Assembly (NCBI RefSeq): GCF_964656455.1
Contig: NC_135724.1
Coordinates: forward strand, 15,762,919 to 15,826,918
Origin: Halichoerus grypus
Lineage: Eukaryota; Chordata; Mammalia; Carnivora; Phocidae
DNA length: 64,000 nucleotides
Direction: 5' to 3'
In this document: positions 44,267 through 54,965 of the stretch, piece after piece
Layout of the letters: the number at the start of each line of letters is the position of its first letter
Numbering within the stretch: position 1 is the stretch's first letter
Notes under the pieces: model-generated
Told to the model about the DNA's origin: nothing
The model's database searches: none
The model's input: the letters and a program-made list of their open reading frames with translations, nothing else
Made by a program: the position numbers and the translations under genes

Positions 44267-44983
44267 GATTTTTTTGTTTGTGTCAAGTTTTTATTTAAAT
44301 TCCTGTTAGTTAACATAATAGTGTAATATTAGTTTCAGGAGTAGAATTTAGTGACTCATCACTTACATATAACACCCAGTGCTCATCACAAGTGCCCTCC
44401 TTAATCCCCATCACCCACGTTAGCCCATTCCCCGCCCACCTCCCCTCTGGCAACCCTCAGTTTTTTCTCTATAGTTAAGAATCTGTTTTATGGTTTGCCT
44501 CTCTCTTTTTTTCCCCCTTTATGTTCATGTGTTTCGTTTCTTAAATTCCACACATGAGTGAAATCATATGGTATTTGTCTTTCTCTGACTGACTTGTTTC
44601 ACTCTAGCTCCATCCATGTTGTTACAAATGGCAAGATTTTCATTCTTTTTGATGGCTGAGTAATATTCCATTGTACATATATACCACATCTTCTTTATCC
44701 ATTCATCAGTTGATGGATATTTGGGCTTTTTCCATAATTTAGCTATTGCTGATAATGCTGCTATAAACATCGGGGTGCCTGTGTCCCTTTGAGTCAGTAT
44801 TTTTGTATCCTTTGGGCAAATGTCTAGTAGTGCAATTGCTGGATCATAAGATAGTTCTATTTTTAACTTTCTGAGGACCTCCTTACTGTTTTCCAGAGTG
44901 GCTGCACCAGCTTGCATTCCCACCAACAGTGCATGAGGGTTCCCCTTTCTCCGCATCTTCTCCAACATCTGTGGTTTCCAGTA
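44267..44983 (-). mobile_element. 5'-truncated carnivore L1, minus strand, perfect duplication
   Basis: Reverse-oriented L1 3' UTR ('ttaacataatagtgtaatatt', 'aacacccagtgctcatcac', 'ctcccctctggcaaccctc') and ORF2 end. Perfect 14-bp duplication 'tctaagaaaatatg' at 44253-44266 and 44984-44997. The minus-strand frame 44564-44968 (134 codons) is the ORF2 C-terminus with [20 protein letters not shown] and [24 protein letters not shown] blocks; the cysteine cluster is split into another frame. Confidence 0.96.
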
Positions 44984-44997
44984 TCTAAGAAAATATG

Positions 44998-45510
44998 TTG
45001 ATATAAATATTTACAAAATACAGAAATACAGAAACTTGAAAGATTTGGCAAGATGGGAAAATGAATAGCACCAGGTTTGGGAATGAATCTCCAAGGTCAC
45101 TTACCACAAGGAGACAGGCACTGTGGATTGCCACAGATCTGGGGCTGGTGACCAAAAGTCATCTGGCCAGTCAAAATTAAAGACCTACTTTTTCTCCTGT
45201 TTTTAATTAAAGCTGGTTATCTAGCCTAATATAAATCAAGATCTCTTATGAATTAGCATTATGGGAAATTTATTATAATAGTTTTACCACCTGGTGGTAA
45301 CAGGAAAAACTCTGATGGTATTCTTCGAAATATCAAAGAAAAATAAATATGTAATGCATATGGTTTATCTTGGCTAGAAGTTTCCATGACCAACTGTGCT
45401 GCGGGGAGGATGAGGTTCCAGGGTTTTGCTTGCACTCTGTAAACTACAACTCCCTTGTGGGAGGCTAGGGACTGAAAAATGTCATGTGCAGGTACGTTCC
45501 TTGGTGGCCA
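44998..45510. other. Non-repetitive stretch with a perfect palindrome
   Basis: Carries TTACCACC-T-GGTGGTAA at 45284-45300. Nothing else recognised. Confidence 0.45.
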
Positions 45511-45624
45511 TTCTTACGAATACTCCTTTCCCACGTTTTGTATACTAAGCCTCAAGAACGCACCTTAGATATGTTTATAGGTATCTTTTCTTCCATAAAT
45601 CTTATGGAAGCTATAATTTTATAT

Positions 45625-45765
45625 CCCTGTGTTAATTTCTTTGTTTCACACCTGTCTCCCAGAAGACCAACATTAGACTATCTCTATTGTGTTCCCCATT
45701 CTGTACTTAGTCGCCCCCCCATGCCTGATACTTTGGCACATGTACTCATAAACACTCAATAAACA
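45625..45765 (+). repeat. L2 3' end
   Basis: 'tgtctcccagaagaccaacattagactatc ... tactttggcacatgtactcataaacactcaataaacattttaattaatt' is the L2 3' end. The 92-codon plus frame at 45484-45762 runs into it. Confidence 0.6.
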
Positions 45766-46085
45766 TTTTAATTAATTAATTAAGACACAGACCTGTGGCC
45801 AAAAGTGAGGGAGTGGTGGAGGGACTTGGGAAAACAAAAAGAGGACAATGAAACCAAAGAAAGAAAAATCAGGAGGGCTATTCATTGACCCTCATACTAG
45901 AAGCAGAAACTGCTCAAGGCATTTGTAGACCTGAGCAATATTTGTTTAGAGTATGAACATCAATGTCATATATGCATATTTTTTAATTCCAACTGATACT
46001 TGATAGAAAACCACAATGTTTCTTGTAAAAAAGAAAAAAAAAAGAGTCTCTGCAAATGGCTAAAGGCTTAAACAGTAGCTCAGCT
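45766..46085. other. Non-repetitive stretch
   Basis: Nothing recognised apart from (TTAA)n at 45767-45781 and A-run at 46028-46043. Confidence 0.4.
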
Positions 46086-46094
46086 GGTATGTCA

Positions 46095-46640
46095 ATCAAG
46101 GTTCCATCAGAGAAACAGAACTAAGAGAGGCTATATGTAATAAGGGATTTAAAATAGTGATTTGACCCAACCAAACTGTGGGAGTTGGTTAAACCAGACA
46201 TATAAGACTTTTGTTTCTGGTGCTGGGGCCCAGAGTGAGTGGAGCAAGCACTCAGGAAGGAAAGGTGGTTGTGAGTGGGAGAGAGAAAGGAAAAACTGGA
46301 AGCTGCTAGGGCATGAGATGGAGCACAGATGGACAAGCTCAAGCCCACCTCTCGCACTGCTCCCAACTTCAGTGATGCCAGGGACCTGCAGGTGAGGCTG
46401 GCACTCTTGTCCTAAAGCTAAGTGCTCCACCCCAGCACAGGAGCTGGGGAAGATTCGGGCCCGGCTCCTGCCCCCGTAAACCAGGTGAGCCCGCAGAGGA
46501 GCAAGACCACGCATGAGCAGGACAGCTGCTGCCCTGCACCCACCCTCTGAGCATGAAAACAGTTTGGTGCTGCTTCGCTTCCCCCTTCCAAGTCCCACAT
46601 GTAAATGCCCCCGTGGATGATGTTAACTCTGCAGGGAACT
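46095..46640. repeat. Possible old LTR or unclassified repeat
   Basis: The start 'tcaaggttccatcagagaaacagaac' and the following layout resemble old LTR-type repeats of mammals that open with a 'ccagagaaacagaac' block. GC-rich from 46370 to 46560 with minus-strand frames of 60-149 codons that overlap in different frames (for example 46149-46598), a pattern typical of GC-rich non-coding DNA. Family unassigned. Confidence 0.35.
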
Positions 46641-46744
46641 CCAGGGAAGGGAATTACGGAAATGTTTGGTAGTATTCACCCACCAGGTTTCCTTGTGTAA
46701 AGGTTTTCAACTACAAAAAGCCAATCTTCTTCACAGATATAAAG

Positions 46745-46925
46745 CCCAAGATGGTTTATTTCTTCTTGCTTGAGCTTTATATTTGGTGTCTTTCAAGGAG
46801 TATGTCCATTTCATCTAACTAGCTGAACGTATTGGCTTACCATTGTTCGCAACATTCCATTTTATCCTGTTAATGTACGTGGACCTGTAATGATGTCTCC
46901 TCTTTTCAATCCTGGAATTGGCCCT
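46745..46925 (-). mobile_element. Old L1 ORF2 fragment, minus strand
   Basis: Reverse complement reads 'gaggagacatcattacagg', 'acattaacaggataaaatgg', 'agatgaaatggacatactcct' and 'gctcaagcaagaagaaat', the stretch of L1 ORF2 upstream of the reverse transcriptase core. No intact frame beyond chance. Confidence 0.78.
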
Positions 46926-47213
46926 TGCCACCTTGGATCCAATTACTCTCGTTGCATTTAGGTTTCCCAGTTCAGTGACTGCAGTTCCCACTGTAAGTTG
47001 TGGCCTGAAGAAAACAGCAACTACAAAGTTCCTCAAGGATGCCAGCGCTCTTTTCACAAATGTATTTCTCACAGTACTGGTGAAAGGTATGTATTCTGGA
47101 CCCTCCCAGGGTGGGTAAACAGGTCTGAAGTGACAAATCCACTCTAACATTCCAATCTCCCTTAACCACGTAATGCATTTAATAGGATTCTGGCACATGT
47201 AAGCCACCATCAT
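46926..47213 (-). other. Unassigned minus-strand open sequence joined to L1 fragment
   Basis: A minus-strand frame of 132 codons covers 46815-47213. Its last third is the L1 fragment at 46745-46925. The first ~95 codons (containing SLRNFVVAVFFRPQLTVGTA) have no L1 counterpart that I know. It looks like an old repeat, possibly the interior of a retroviral-like element, that happens to be open. No start context, promoter or neighbour suggests a gene. Confidence 0.35.
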
Positions 47214-47479
47214 GTGTTAGCTATTAAGATTACTTCAAAATTAACATGTGTTCATTTTTATAATATAAGTAGGCTTCTCCTCCTCCAGATGTCATTGGCT
47301 TTAACTTTGAGTATGGTTTCAGCACTTGCATATGTTTGACTTTGTAAAATTCGAACCAGATCAAAGAAGATGGCTAGTGTCCAAAGGAGCGAGCAGACTC
47401 CACTCAAAAAAAGACTCTACCGTGCTGCATTTGCTGGTATGAGATTCCTGGTATTCCCTTGGAGTAGTCAATAGAGTCA

Positions 47480-47985
47480 CCTGCAGTTAAAACAAAATAA
47501 AACAGAGTGTAAAGACAACTTATGGAATGGGAGATGTTAGGATGGATATTGTCAAAAAACCAGTAACAAAAGACAAGTTCTGGTGAGAAATGGAAACCCT
47601 TATATGCCATTGGTTGGAACACAAACTGGTGCAGCCACTACCGAAAACAGTTTGGAGCTCCCTCAAAAACTTTAAATATAGAAGTACTAAATGCTCCAGC
47701 AATTCTACTTTGGGGTATATATCCAAAGGAAATGAAAACAGGATTTTGAAAAGATGTCTGCACTCTCATGAAAATCTTAACATTATCCACAGAAGCCAAG
47801 ATAAGGAAACAACCTACGTGCCCATCAATAGACGAATGGATAAAGAAGGTGTGGTATGGATATACAATGAAGTATTATTCAGCCATGAGAAAGAAGGAAA
47901 TCCTGCCATTTGTGACAAGATGGATGGGACTTGAAAGCATTATGCTAAGTGAAATAAGTCAGACAGAGAGAGACATGGGAGCATG
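47480..47985 (+). mobile_element. Old L1 ORF2 end
   Basis: Translates in overlapping frames to L1 C-terminal blocks: 'METLICHWLEHKLVQPLPKTV' region (cysteine cluster decayed), CPSIDEWIKKVWYGYTMKYY and [13 protein letters not shown]. Frames at 47590-47934 and 47768-47986 are parts of it, separated by a shift. Confidence 0.9.
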
Positions 47986-48019
47986 AGTGTGGGAAGGTGT
48001 CATACAATGAAGAATATAT

Positions 48020-48470
48020 ATGGGTTTTGTCCTTGGTTCCTGGCACAGAGCTTCAGAAATTCTTGGAATTTCCTGAGTAAAAAAAGAGTGCCTTTGTTAG
48101 GCTAATAAAGTGGCTTATGATGGGCCTCTAGATAGTTCCAGGACGGGGGCGGTCCACAGAAAGACCAAGCACATGACTTAAAGTTTGGGGCTTTCAGCTG
48201 CCAGAAATCCAGGGAAGAGAAGGGGACTGGAGATTTGAGTTCAATTGCTTGGTCAGTGATTTAATCAATCATGCCTGCATAATATAACTCTGGACACTGA
48301 AGGTCAGCGGTGCTTCCTGGTTGGTGAATGCATTCAGCTGGTTCATTGAATGCTTGTACACCAGGAGGGCGATGCACTCTGACTCCGTGGACAGATGGCA
48401 GAGAAGCTCTCTGTCTAAGACCTTCCCTAGACCTCACCCTATGGATATCCTGCATAATGAAAATGTCATC
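48020..48470 (+). mobile_element. ERV-type LTR, old
   Basis: Blocks 'tggcacagagcttcagaaattcttggaatttcctgag', 'gagatttgagttcaattgc', 'agtgatttaatcaatcatgcctg' and 'acaccaggagggcgatgcac' follow a mammalian ERV LTR whose 'gatttaatcaatcatgcct' core I recognise; the exact family is uncertain. Solo; no viral interior nearby. Minus frame 48261-48455 is chance. Confidence 0.6.
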
Positions 48471-48554
48471 TTAAGGATAAAAAAATAATCAAACAAACTA
48501 GTTGTAGTGAATTTGTAATTTATATGGAGTCAGCTTAGCTAAGGTGGGATGACT

Positions 48555-48895
48555 GCTGATACACACAACATAGATGAATTTCAAAAACATCATACTGAGG
48601 AAAAGAAGGCAAACAAAAAGAGTACACACTGTGCAATTCCATTTTTCTGAAACCCTAGAAAAGACGAATCTAATCTATAGCGACAGAAAGCAGACCAGTT
48701 GTTGCCTGGGCAAGGCATGGAGAGAGGAGTGCTAGGCTAGGGCAGAGGAACTCTTTGACACAACGGAAATGTTCTATGTTTTGATCTTGGTGGTAATCAT
48801 AGGGATGTATAAATGTTTCAAAATCATTGAAATGTACCTTTTTAATGAACACATTTTATTATGCATAAACTATACCACAATAGAGCTGATTTATT
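48555..48895 (+). mobile_element. Old L1 3' UTR
   Basis: 'agatgaatttcaaaaacatcatactgagg', 'accagttgttgcctggg', 'aatgttctatgttttgatcttggtggtaatcatagg' and 'gcataaactataccacaatagagctg' in L1 3' UTR order. Confidence 0.8.
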
Positions 48896-49068
48896 TAAAA
48901 CTTGGGGCTTGAATGAGTCCAGGTTTTCCACTATTAGCTGTAGGATTTTTTTTACTTAATCTCTCTCTGGGTTAACTTTGAAGAACTCTGAATTCTGACT
49001 ACTGAGGAATCATTTGCTGAAAACTGAAAAACAGCAGGTTCAAACCGTCCTAGAAAATGTAAAAACTG

Positions 49069-49246
49069 GGGGCACATGGGTGGCTCAGTTGGTTGAATGT
49101 CTTCCTTCAGCTCAGGTCATGATCTCAGGGTCCTGGGATCGAGTCCCGCATCAGGCTCCCTGCTCAGCAGGGAGTCTGCTCCCCCTACTTGTGCTCTTTC
49201 TCTCTCCCTCTCTCTGTCAGATAAATGAATAAAATCTTTCTTTAAA
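49069..49246 (+). mobile_element. Full-length SINEC, perfect duplication
   Basis: Perfect 15-bp duplication 'aaaatgtaaaaactg' at 49054-49068 and 49247-49261. Plus frame 49014-49232 and minus frame 49117-49341 are SINE translations. Confidence 0.97.
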
Positions 49247-49261
49247 AAAATGTAAAAACTG

Positions 49262-50380
49262 TACCAAAAACAGGAGTGGTCGTTCAGCACTATCGGTGAC
49301 ACAAAATGATTAGTCCAAAGGCGCTTTAGGCTGATCACCACTGGTGGTCACTCACAATAGCCAAGTAGAAAAAGCATACATTTTGAAGTTTTAATACTAA
49401 CATTAGTCCACCGAGAGACTGCTTATTTGCATGATACCATGACAACCCTCAGCCAGTACACTTAAGGTTAGATAGCTACCTTTTATTCTTCTTATTCTGT
49501 ATCATTCTGCACCAAAAGAAGGAGGAGGAAGTTGACAGTGAGAAAAAGGGAAGACAAGAGAATAAAAAGTCAACACCCACAGAAAATAGCATATTTTCTT
49601 CCTGCCCTGGTGGTTAGAATAACTTTTTACCCTTGGCAAAAAGAAAAGCTATTGCATTTGTGTTTCACACCTATAAATGTGCAAGGAACGTGTGCTGTAA
49701 ACAGCTCTTTCAGTGTTCTGGATCCTACGGGGCGCGTAGCTCTCACTTCCTCTTTACTCAGAGGTTCATTAAGACTCAGACTAGAGGCCCAAATGAGCCA
49801 TCGTGACAAAAGCAAAATGAAAGCCCAGAAAACAATTTTTATAAAATGTGAATTTTCTCTGAGTGCAAGATATTTATCATCTTAAAGTGTGTTATAGCCA
49901 TCTGCTATATCAAACTCTGTACAAGTATGATTTCATTCTGAAAAAAAAAAAGAGAGACATTTCCACCCTCCTTTAAAAAAAAAAAACTATTTAAAATCAT
50001 TGCAATAGAAAATGATCTATTTATCCTTGAAAAGTCTTTATATGATGTGTAGGTACTCATGAGAAAGTTGAAAACATGCTCTCAAGTGGTTAAAAGGAAA
50101 AACAGAGTGTCAAACTATTTTGTGACTTTTTAGGTTGGAAGATTTAAAGACTGTTTCTGAAAGTTGAAGTTAGTCCTCATACAGATGAAGAATCATTTTC
50201 ATAAATCTTATTTTGACCAGCAGAGGATCAAAATGCCTTTTGCACATTATGGTGGAAGGAAGACACAGTGTTTTCAAAATATTACGAGTCACAGGACATG
50301 TCTACTGTGGTTTAATGTGAAACACGAGCAACGTTATCTCCTTATTGCCTAGTGTTCTTCCAGGAACAACAAGTGATGAG
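49262..50380. other. Non-repetitive stretch (~1.1 kb)
   Basis: A 117-codon plus-strand frame at 49532-49885 and an overlapping minus frame lack motifs. A-runs at about 49941-49951 and 49975-49986. No repeat recognised. Confidence 0.45.
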
Positions 50381-50554
50381 CCAGGTCATGATCTTGGGGT
50401 CCTGGGATCTAGCCCCGTGTCGGGCTCCCTGTTCAGTGGGGAATCTGCTTCTCCCTCTCCCTCTGCCCCTCCTTGCCCATTCATGTGCTTGCACGCTCTC
50501 TCTCTCTCCCTCAAATAAATAAATAAAATCTTTAAACAAACAACCAAAAAAAAA
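50381..50554 (+). mobile_element. 5'-truncated SINEC with (GATA)n beyond tail
   Basis: Begins in the middle of the tRNA-like part ('ccaggtcatgatcttgggg') and runs to an A-rich tail; a GATA microsatellite follows at about 50556-50584. No duplication recognised. Confidence 0.92.
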
Positions 50555-50584
50555 TGGATAAATAGATAGACAGATAGATAGGAA

Positions 50585-51206
50585 TAGTAGCAAAGATTTA
50601 CAGAATGCCCTAGAAACAGGTCCTATAAAATGAAAAAACTATTCCTTGCATTCTTAGTAAAACACACATGTAAGGGCAACAAACAGAATCCTTATAATTT
50701 AATCCAATCTATTCATCCCCCTTTGATATGGAACTTACTATGTCCTGATGAAATATTACTGATAGATCATTCCCTTTGTCTTTGAAAACCAGATCATGTT
50801 CCTTCTGTGACTTGCCTAATATGTCATAATAAGGCAATAGACCCAATTATGAGCCAAGTTTTTTACTAGCCCCTCAATTTACTTTTTTAGATAAGACCCA
50901 GCTATCAGTATCCGGAGAGGCCCGGAAACAGGAACTCATCGAGGCAGCCACTGGGTCCTTTCTCATTAGGTGACTCCAGCTGTGGTCTCTTTCACCTTTG
51001 AAGAGATGTGAGCGGATGAGAAAACGGGCAAAGAGGGGCATTAAGATTAAAGAAATGTGTGAGGCTGACAAGGCAGTAAGCGAGAAATGCCTGGCAATCT
51101 TCCAACCCTAATGGAAAATTGAGCAAGGAGAGCATATGCATAATGTCACAGGAAGAAGATCTCGACCTGTCTTAAAAGGCGGGAACTTTGACCAAACTTC
51201 CCACCG
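50585..51206. other. Non-repetitive stretch
   Basis: Nothing recognised; minus-strand frame 50874-51071 (65 codons) without motif. Confidence 0.4.
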
Positions 51207-51224
51207 AAAATATGACTAAGGGTA

Positions 51225-51351
51225 TGGGGCACCTAGCTGGCTAAAGTCGGAAGAGCATTCAACTCTTGATCTCGGGGTCATGAGTTTGGGCCTCACGTTG
51301 GGTATAGGGATTACTTAAAGAAATAAACTTTAAAAAAAGAAAGAAAGAAAG
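51225..51351 (+). mobile_element. Short SINEC (old type) with (GAAA)n tail
   Basis: 18-bp duplications at 51207-51224 ('aaaatatgactaagggta') and 51352-51369 ('aaaatataaataagggta'), two mismatches. The tail became a GAAA array. Confidence 0.94.
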
Positions 51352-51604
51352 AAAATATAAATAAGGGTAAATATAAAAAGTCTTCACTTAGATGCAAAAA
51401 TCCCAGTACCACATTTACAGGATTAGGACTAAATGAATTAGCAGCCATGTGTTAATTTTTTTTAATTTAACGGACCAGATACTCATTGTCAGTAAACAAT
51501 GAGTTAACAGCTAAAAACCAAAAATGCCACTGCAGTTTCAGACAGAATCCAGAAGGAAGAAAGTGGTTGCTGGCCAGGTCCATGGGGTATAATAACAATG
51601 TCTG

Positions 51605-51730
51605 GGGCACTGCATTTAATTCTGGACACCATGTTTTAAGAGTTGCTTGAACACATATAAAGAACAGTAAAAATGGTAAGGAAACCAATAACTATTTTAT
51701 GAGGAAGAGTGGAGGAATCACAAAGAGAAC
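51605..51730 (+). repeat. L3/CR1-like 3' fragment
   Basis: 'ggcactgcatttaattctggacaccatgttttaagag ... acagtaaaaatggtaaggaaacc ... tatgaggaagagtgg' mirrors the CR1/L3 3' region ('ctgggcaccacattttaag...agggcaaccaagatggtgaagg'). One of the oldest repeats in the window. Confidence 0.6.
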
Positions 51731-52029
51731 TGAGCTCCTGTGGATATCAGCAAGGAGTGAAATCAAAGGGCAATCTTAATCCTGCTGGACACAGACAACA
51801 TCTGTGGTCACATGACAAGGGTGTTTGATTCATGGTGAGCCCCTAGTAAAAACCATCTCTTATGTTGGTATTAGAGAGGGTGACTGGTTCATCTTGCCAA
51901 AATGTAAAAAACAAAAACAAAAAAAACCCCTCTAAGATTCACCCAATTGATATAGTTCAAGTGCCTAAGAACAAATAAAAATTTAATTTTACTTTAAATG
52001 ATGAAATGTACAAAGTGGCAACAGAATTT
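51731..52029. other. Non-repetitive stretch
   Basis: Nothing recognised between the L3-like and L1 fragments. Confidence 0.4.
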
Positions 52030-52160
52030 GGGGGGGTGATGGAATTGTTCTGTATCTTGATTGTGGTAGTAGTTACCCAACTTTACCCATTTGTCAAAAT
52101 CCATCAATCTGTATACCATAAAGAATAAATTTACTGTTTATGAATTATAAAATAAACAGC
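52030..52160 (+). mobile_element. Old L1 3' UTR fragment
   Basis: 'ggtgatggaattgttctgtatcttgattgtggtagtagttac ... tgtcaaaatccatcaatctgtata' is the L1 3' UTR pattern. Confidence 0.72.
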
Positions 52161-53553
52161 TAATCAAAATATGTTAAGTTTAAAATAAAACAAAGGTCCC
52201 TTTACCCAAAGAGAGCTTCTTGCTCACACTATACTACACACCAATTCCAGAGTAGAAGAAACTAAAGAGACCCCAAGCATTTCACCTTCTCAATGCCCTT
52301 TTGGTGGTTGATACACATTCTGGAGGTATTAGGAAAAGGTCCACTTAAGGTCTTTCCAGAGATGGGGGCCTGAGAAGAGAAACCAGTTTCTCTCCCGCTT
52401 CTTGGCGTGGGACAGATAGAACATGCACACGGACTAGAATATGCTATATGACAGATGGACCAGCCTTGTTGGCCTCTCAGCCTCTAAACAAACCTGTCTA
52501 AACTGGAAAATAAATAGAAATAGAAATAAATGTACATTCACCCTTTCTTTTCCTGCTGTTTCTCCTCTTTAACCATAGAGCTTATTTATCATTGAGTTTC
52601 TAGGATCATAGCCTGACCTGGAAGTCGAAACATAAGACTAAACATATTTGCCTAGAAAAGAAAACTAAATCTGTTTATACATTCATATGAGCCTAGATCT
52701 ACATTTTCAATGTGAAGCAATTCTCATTTTACATCTTTGTCTTATATTGTGTCTCATCAGATAAGAAATAATGATAAAAAAGTAAAATCGACTTCGAAGT
52801 TTTCTAACTAGTTGATGCAGTTTAAAGACACTGAGTGTGGTCGGTTATTATGCCAGCAGATGGAATGTTTCACATTCAGGGTATGAATTCCAAATTGTAG
52901 ATATACCCAGAGCAAGTCATAATCCTGTGCCGTTACTATTTGACACATGAACAGAAGAAGCTGCCTTGTGCTCCATTGGGCCACCAAGAAAAGATGTGGT
53001 GCCTACCTTCCCACCTCAGATAAAGCCAGCCCTCCACCAGCTGTCAAGGAGCCTAGTACTCCTTGTCTCCCGAAGAAGGCGTCAGTGAGGAGGTGTTGGC
53101 TCTCACCTCCTCCACCATGCTCTCTGGAAACTGCAAGATAGAGCAATTGTCCAATGGCTCCCCAACCAGATATATTCAACCAGATGCCTTCCACTCAGAG
53201 ATCATCATACAAATCCCTTCAGGCTTTATGAATACCAACAGAAGCCCAAGCCCAACACGTCGGCCACCATCACCCAAACTACTAGGCACACACTACCGTG
53301 ACCCGAGTTCCCTTCCTCTGCGCCCTCCCAAACCTGCAGTGTGTTCTAAGGAACTCAGTGTATCATCGGAAACTCCCTTTCTCCTCACATTCTTCTCTTT
53401 CACGGCCCATATGAAACCTGGTCGTTACATAAAAACATCTCTTCATCTTTCCCCAGCGCCCTCTGGAGTGGAGCTGGAGCTCTCTTTTCTCACACACCCC
53501 ATGTAACGTGGGGTCTAGAAATGGGGTGCTGTTCCCACTGCAAAGATAAAACT
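52161..53553. other. Non-repetitive stretch with a 147-codon open frame
   Basis: Plus-strand frame 53063-53506 (147 codons) is the longest in this stretch. It has Ser/Pro-rich composition (for example NRSPSPTRRPPSPK about residues 58-71) and no hydrophobic segment or domain that I recognise. No clear splice acceptor/donor pair frames it. A CTCF-like word overlaps its end at 53454-53471. I do not call a gene. Confidence 0.35.
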
Positions 53554-53554
53554 C

Positions 53555-53976
53555 TTAATTCTCCTCCCTACACCTGTTTCTCCCCCAGGTCTTCTCAGTC
53601 CAGGAAATCATAGAAATAGCCACCAGATTGTTCAGGTCAAAACTCTAGCAGTTATCCTTGGTCTTGGACCATAGTGATACCCAGTCCATCGGGAAACCTA
53701 TCGGTTCTACCTCAAAAACATATCCCAACCCCATTTGTCTCCATCTTCATCATCGCCGCTGTAATAATACAAGCCACTCAACCATGTCCTCTGCTCTCAT
53801 CCCCTCCTCTGGCGTATCTCCCCACACTGGTAATCTTCCCTTGAAATGGCTAGAATATCACAACTCTCCCCTCCTTATAACTCAGGAAGAGTTTTCTTTC
53901 TTTCCTTACAAATCCCTGCGTGATCGGGGCCCTGCCTACCCGTGTCCTCTTCAAGCACCCCTTCCAGACTTGTGTA
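53555..53976 (+). repeat. L2, 5' part of an interrupted copy
   Basis: 'ctccctacacctgtttctccccc', 'tagcagttatccttggtcttgg', 'tcatcatcgccgctgtaataatacaagccactc', 'aaatggctagaat' and 'ctgcctacccgtgtcctcttc' follow the L2 3' region. The copy continues at 54393 after a MaLR LTR insertion. The 110-codon plus frame at 53658-53990 lies within it. Confidence 0.82.
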
Positions 53977-54392
53977 CTGCAGTAGGTTGAACTGTGTCCC
54001 CCATAATGATAGGTTCGATCTCTAATCTCCCCCTCGTACCTGTAAATGTAAACTTATTTGGAAATAGGATCTTTACGCATATAATCAAGTTATGATGTCA
54101 TTACCGAAGGCCTTAACCCAGTGAGTGCTGTCCTTGAGAGAAAAAGAAAAGATCGCATGAAGACAGAGACACAGAGAGAGCACCACGTGAAAGACAGGCA
54201 GAGATGCGAGGGCTGCCTCTGCCAGCCGAGGGTCACCAGGGATGTCTGGTAATCACCAGAAGCTAGAAAGAGGCAAAGAAGGATCCACCCCTAGAGCCTT
54301 CAGAGGGAGTAAAGAACGGAGAGGCAGTAAATTCCTGTTGTTTTAAGCCACCCAGTTTGTGGCAATTTGTGACAAAAACCCTAGGAAATGAA
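53977..54392 (+). mobile_element. Complete MaLR LTR (MLT1-like) inserted in L2
   Basis: 'gtaggttgaactgtgtccccc', 'aaacttatttggaaataggatctttacg', 'ataatcaagttatgatgtc', 'caccagaagctagaaagaggc', 'ctagagccttcagaggg' and end 'ttgttttaagccacccagtttgtgg ... ctaggaaatgaataca' give the full LTR. L2 resumes on both sides, so the LTR is the later insertion. Confidence 0.92.
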
Positions 54393-54965
54393 TACACCCA
54401 CTAAAGTCAAGTCACATTGACTTCTTTGGGTTCCTTAAACACACGAAGCTTCTCCCTGACCCAGGGGCTTTTTCTAGAAAAAGTTCTAACTCTTTTTCTT
54501 TGCCCTGAATGTTCTTCCCATCTTTATATGACTAGCTCCTGCATGTCATCACTGTTTAAATGTCCCCTCCTCTGTCACCAACCACTCAACCTAAAAGAGC
54601 CACCAAGTCACTGTCTATCACTTCAACCTCTTTTGGTTATTTGTAAAACTTACATCCAGCTCTCTGATATTTTACATGAGGACATATTGTTTGTGTCTCT
54701 CCACAATAACACGCGCTCCATGAAAACAGTGACCTCACCTGTCTTATTGCTGTCTCCCAGGTGCCCAGATAGTGCTTTGTACTTAGTAAGTCAGAAACAA
54801 ACTGGTCCCGGTTTACCCAGGACTGTCCTGGTTTTAGACCTTAGAATCCTGTGTCCTGGAAGGCCCAATGGTCCCAGGAAAACTGGGATGTCTAATCACA
54901 CTACTAGTAGACACTGTCGATCCAATTACCAATAACGCTGGAAACTGAATGAATGAATGAACCTT
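54393..54965 (+). repeat. L2, 3' part of an interrupted copy
   Basis: Continues from 53976: 'gtcacattgacttctttgggttccttaaacacacgaagcttctccctgacccaggggc', then 'gctccatgaaaacagtgacctcacctgtc', 'gtgctttgtacttagtaag' and end 'ctgaatgaatgaatgaacc'. About 54806-54930 is foreign to L2 (see separate entry). The 172-codon plus frame at 54417-54935 is a chance frame through L2. Confidence 0.85.
54806..54930. mobile_element. Small palindromic element inside L2 (MITE-like)
   Basis: 'aactggtcccggtttacccaggactgtcctggttttag' on the left is echoed in reverse by 'ggtcccaggaaaactgggatgtctaatcac' on the right, giving two imperfect inverted arms. It splits the L2 3' end between '...acttagtaag' and '...gaatgaatgaatg'. 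The 'tcccggtttacccaggac' words are known from a palindromic old repeat that I cannot name. Confidence 0.5.

Noticed and set aside
46149..46598. 149-codon minus-strand frame with several overlapping frames
   Set aside because: Several frames are open at once, as expected from GC-rich non-coding DNA with few AT-rich stops.
54417..54935. 172-codon plus-strand frame
   Set aside because: Lies within L2 3' sequence and the palindromic insert; no family signature.
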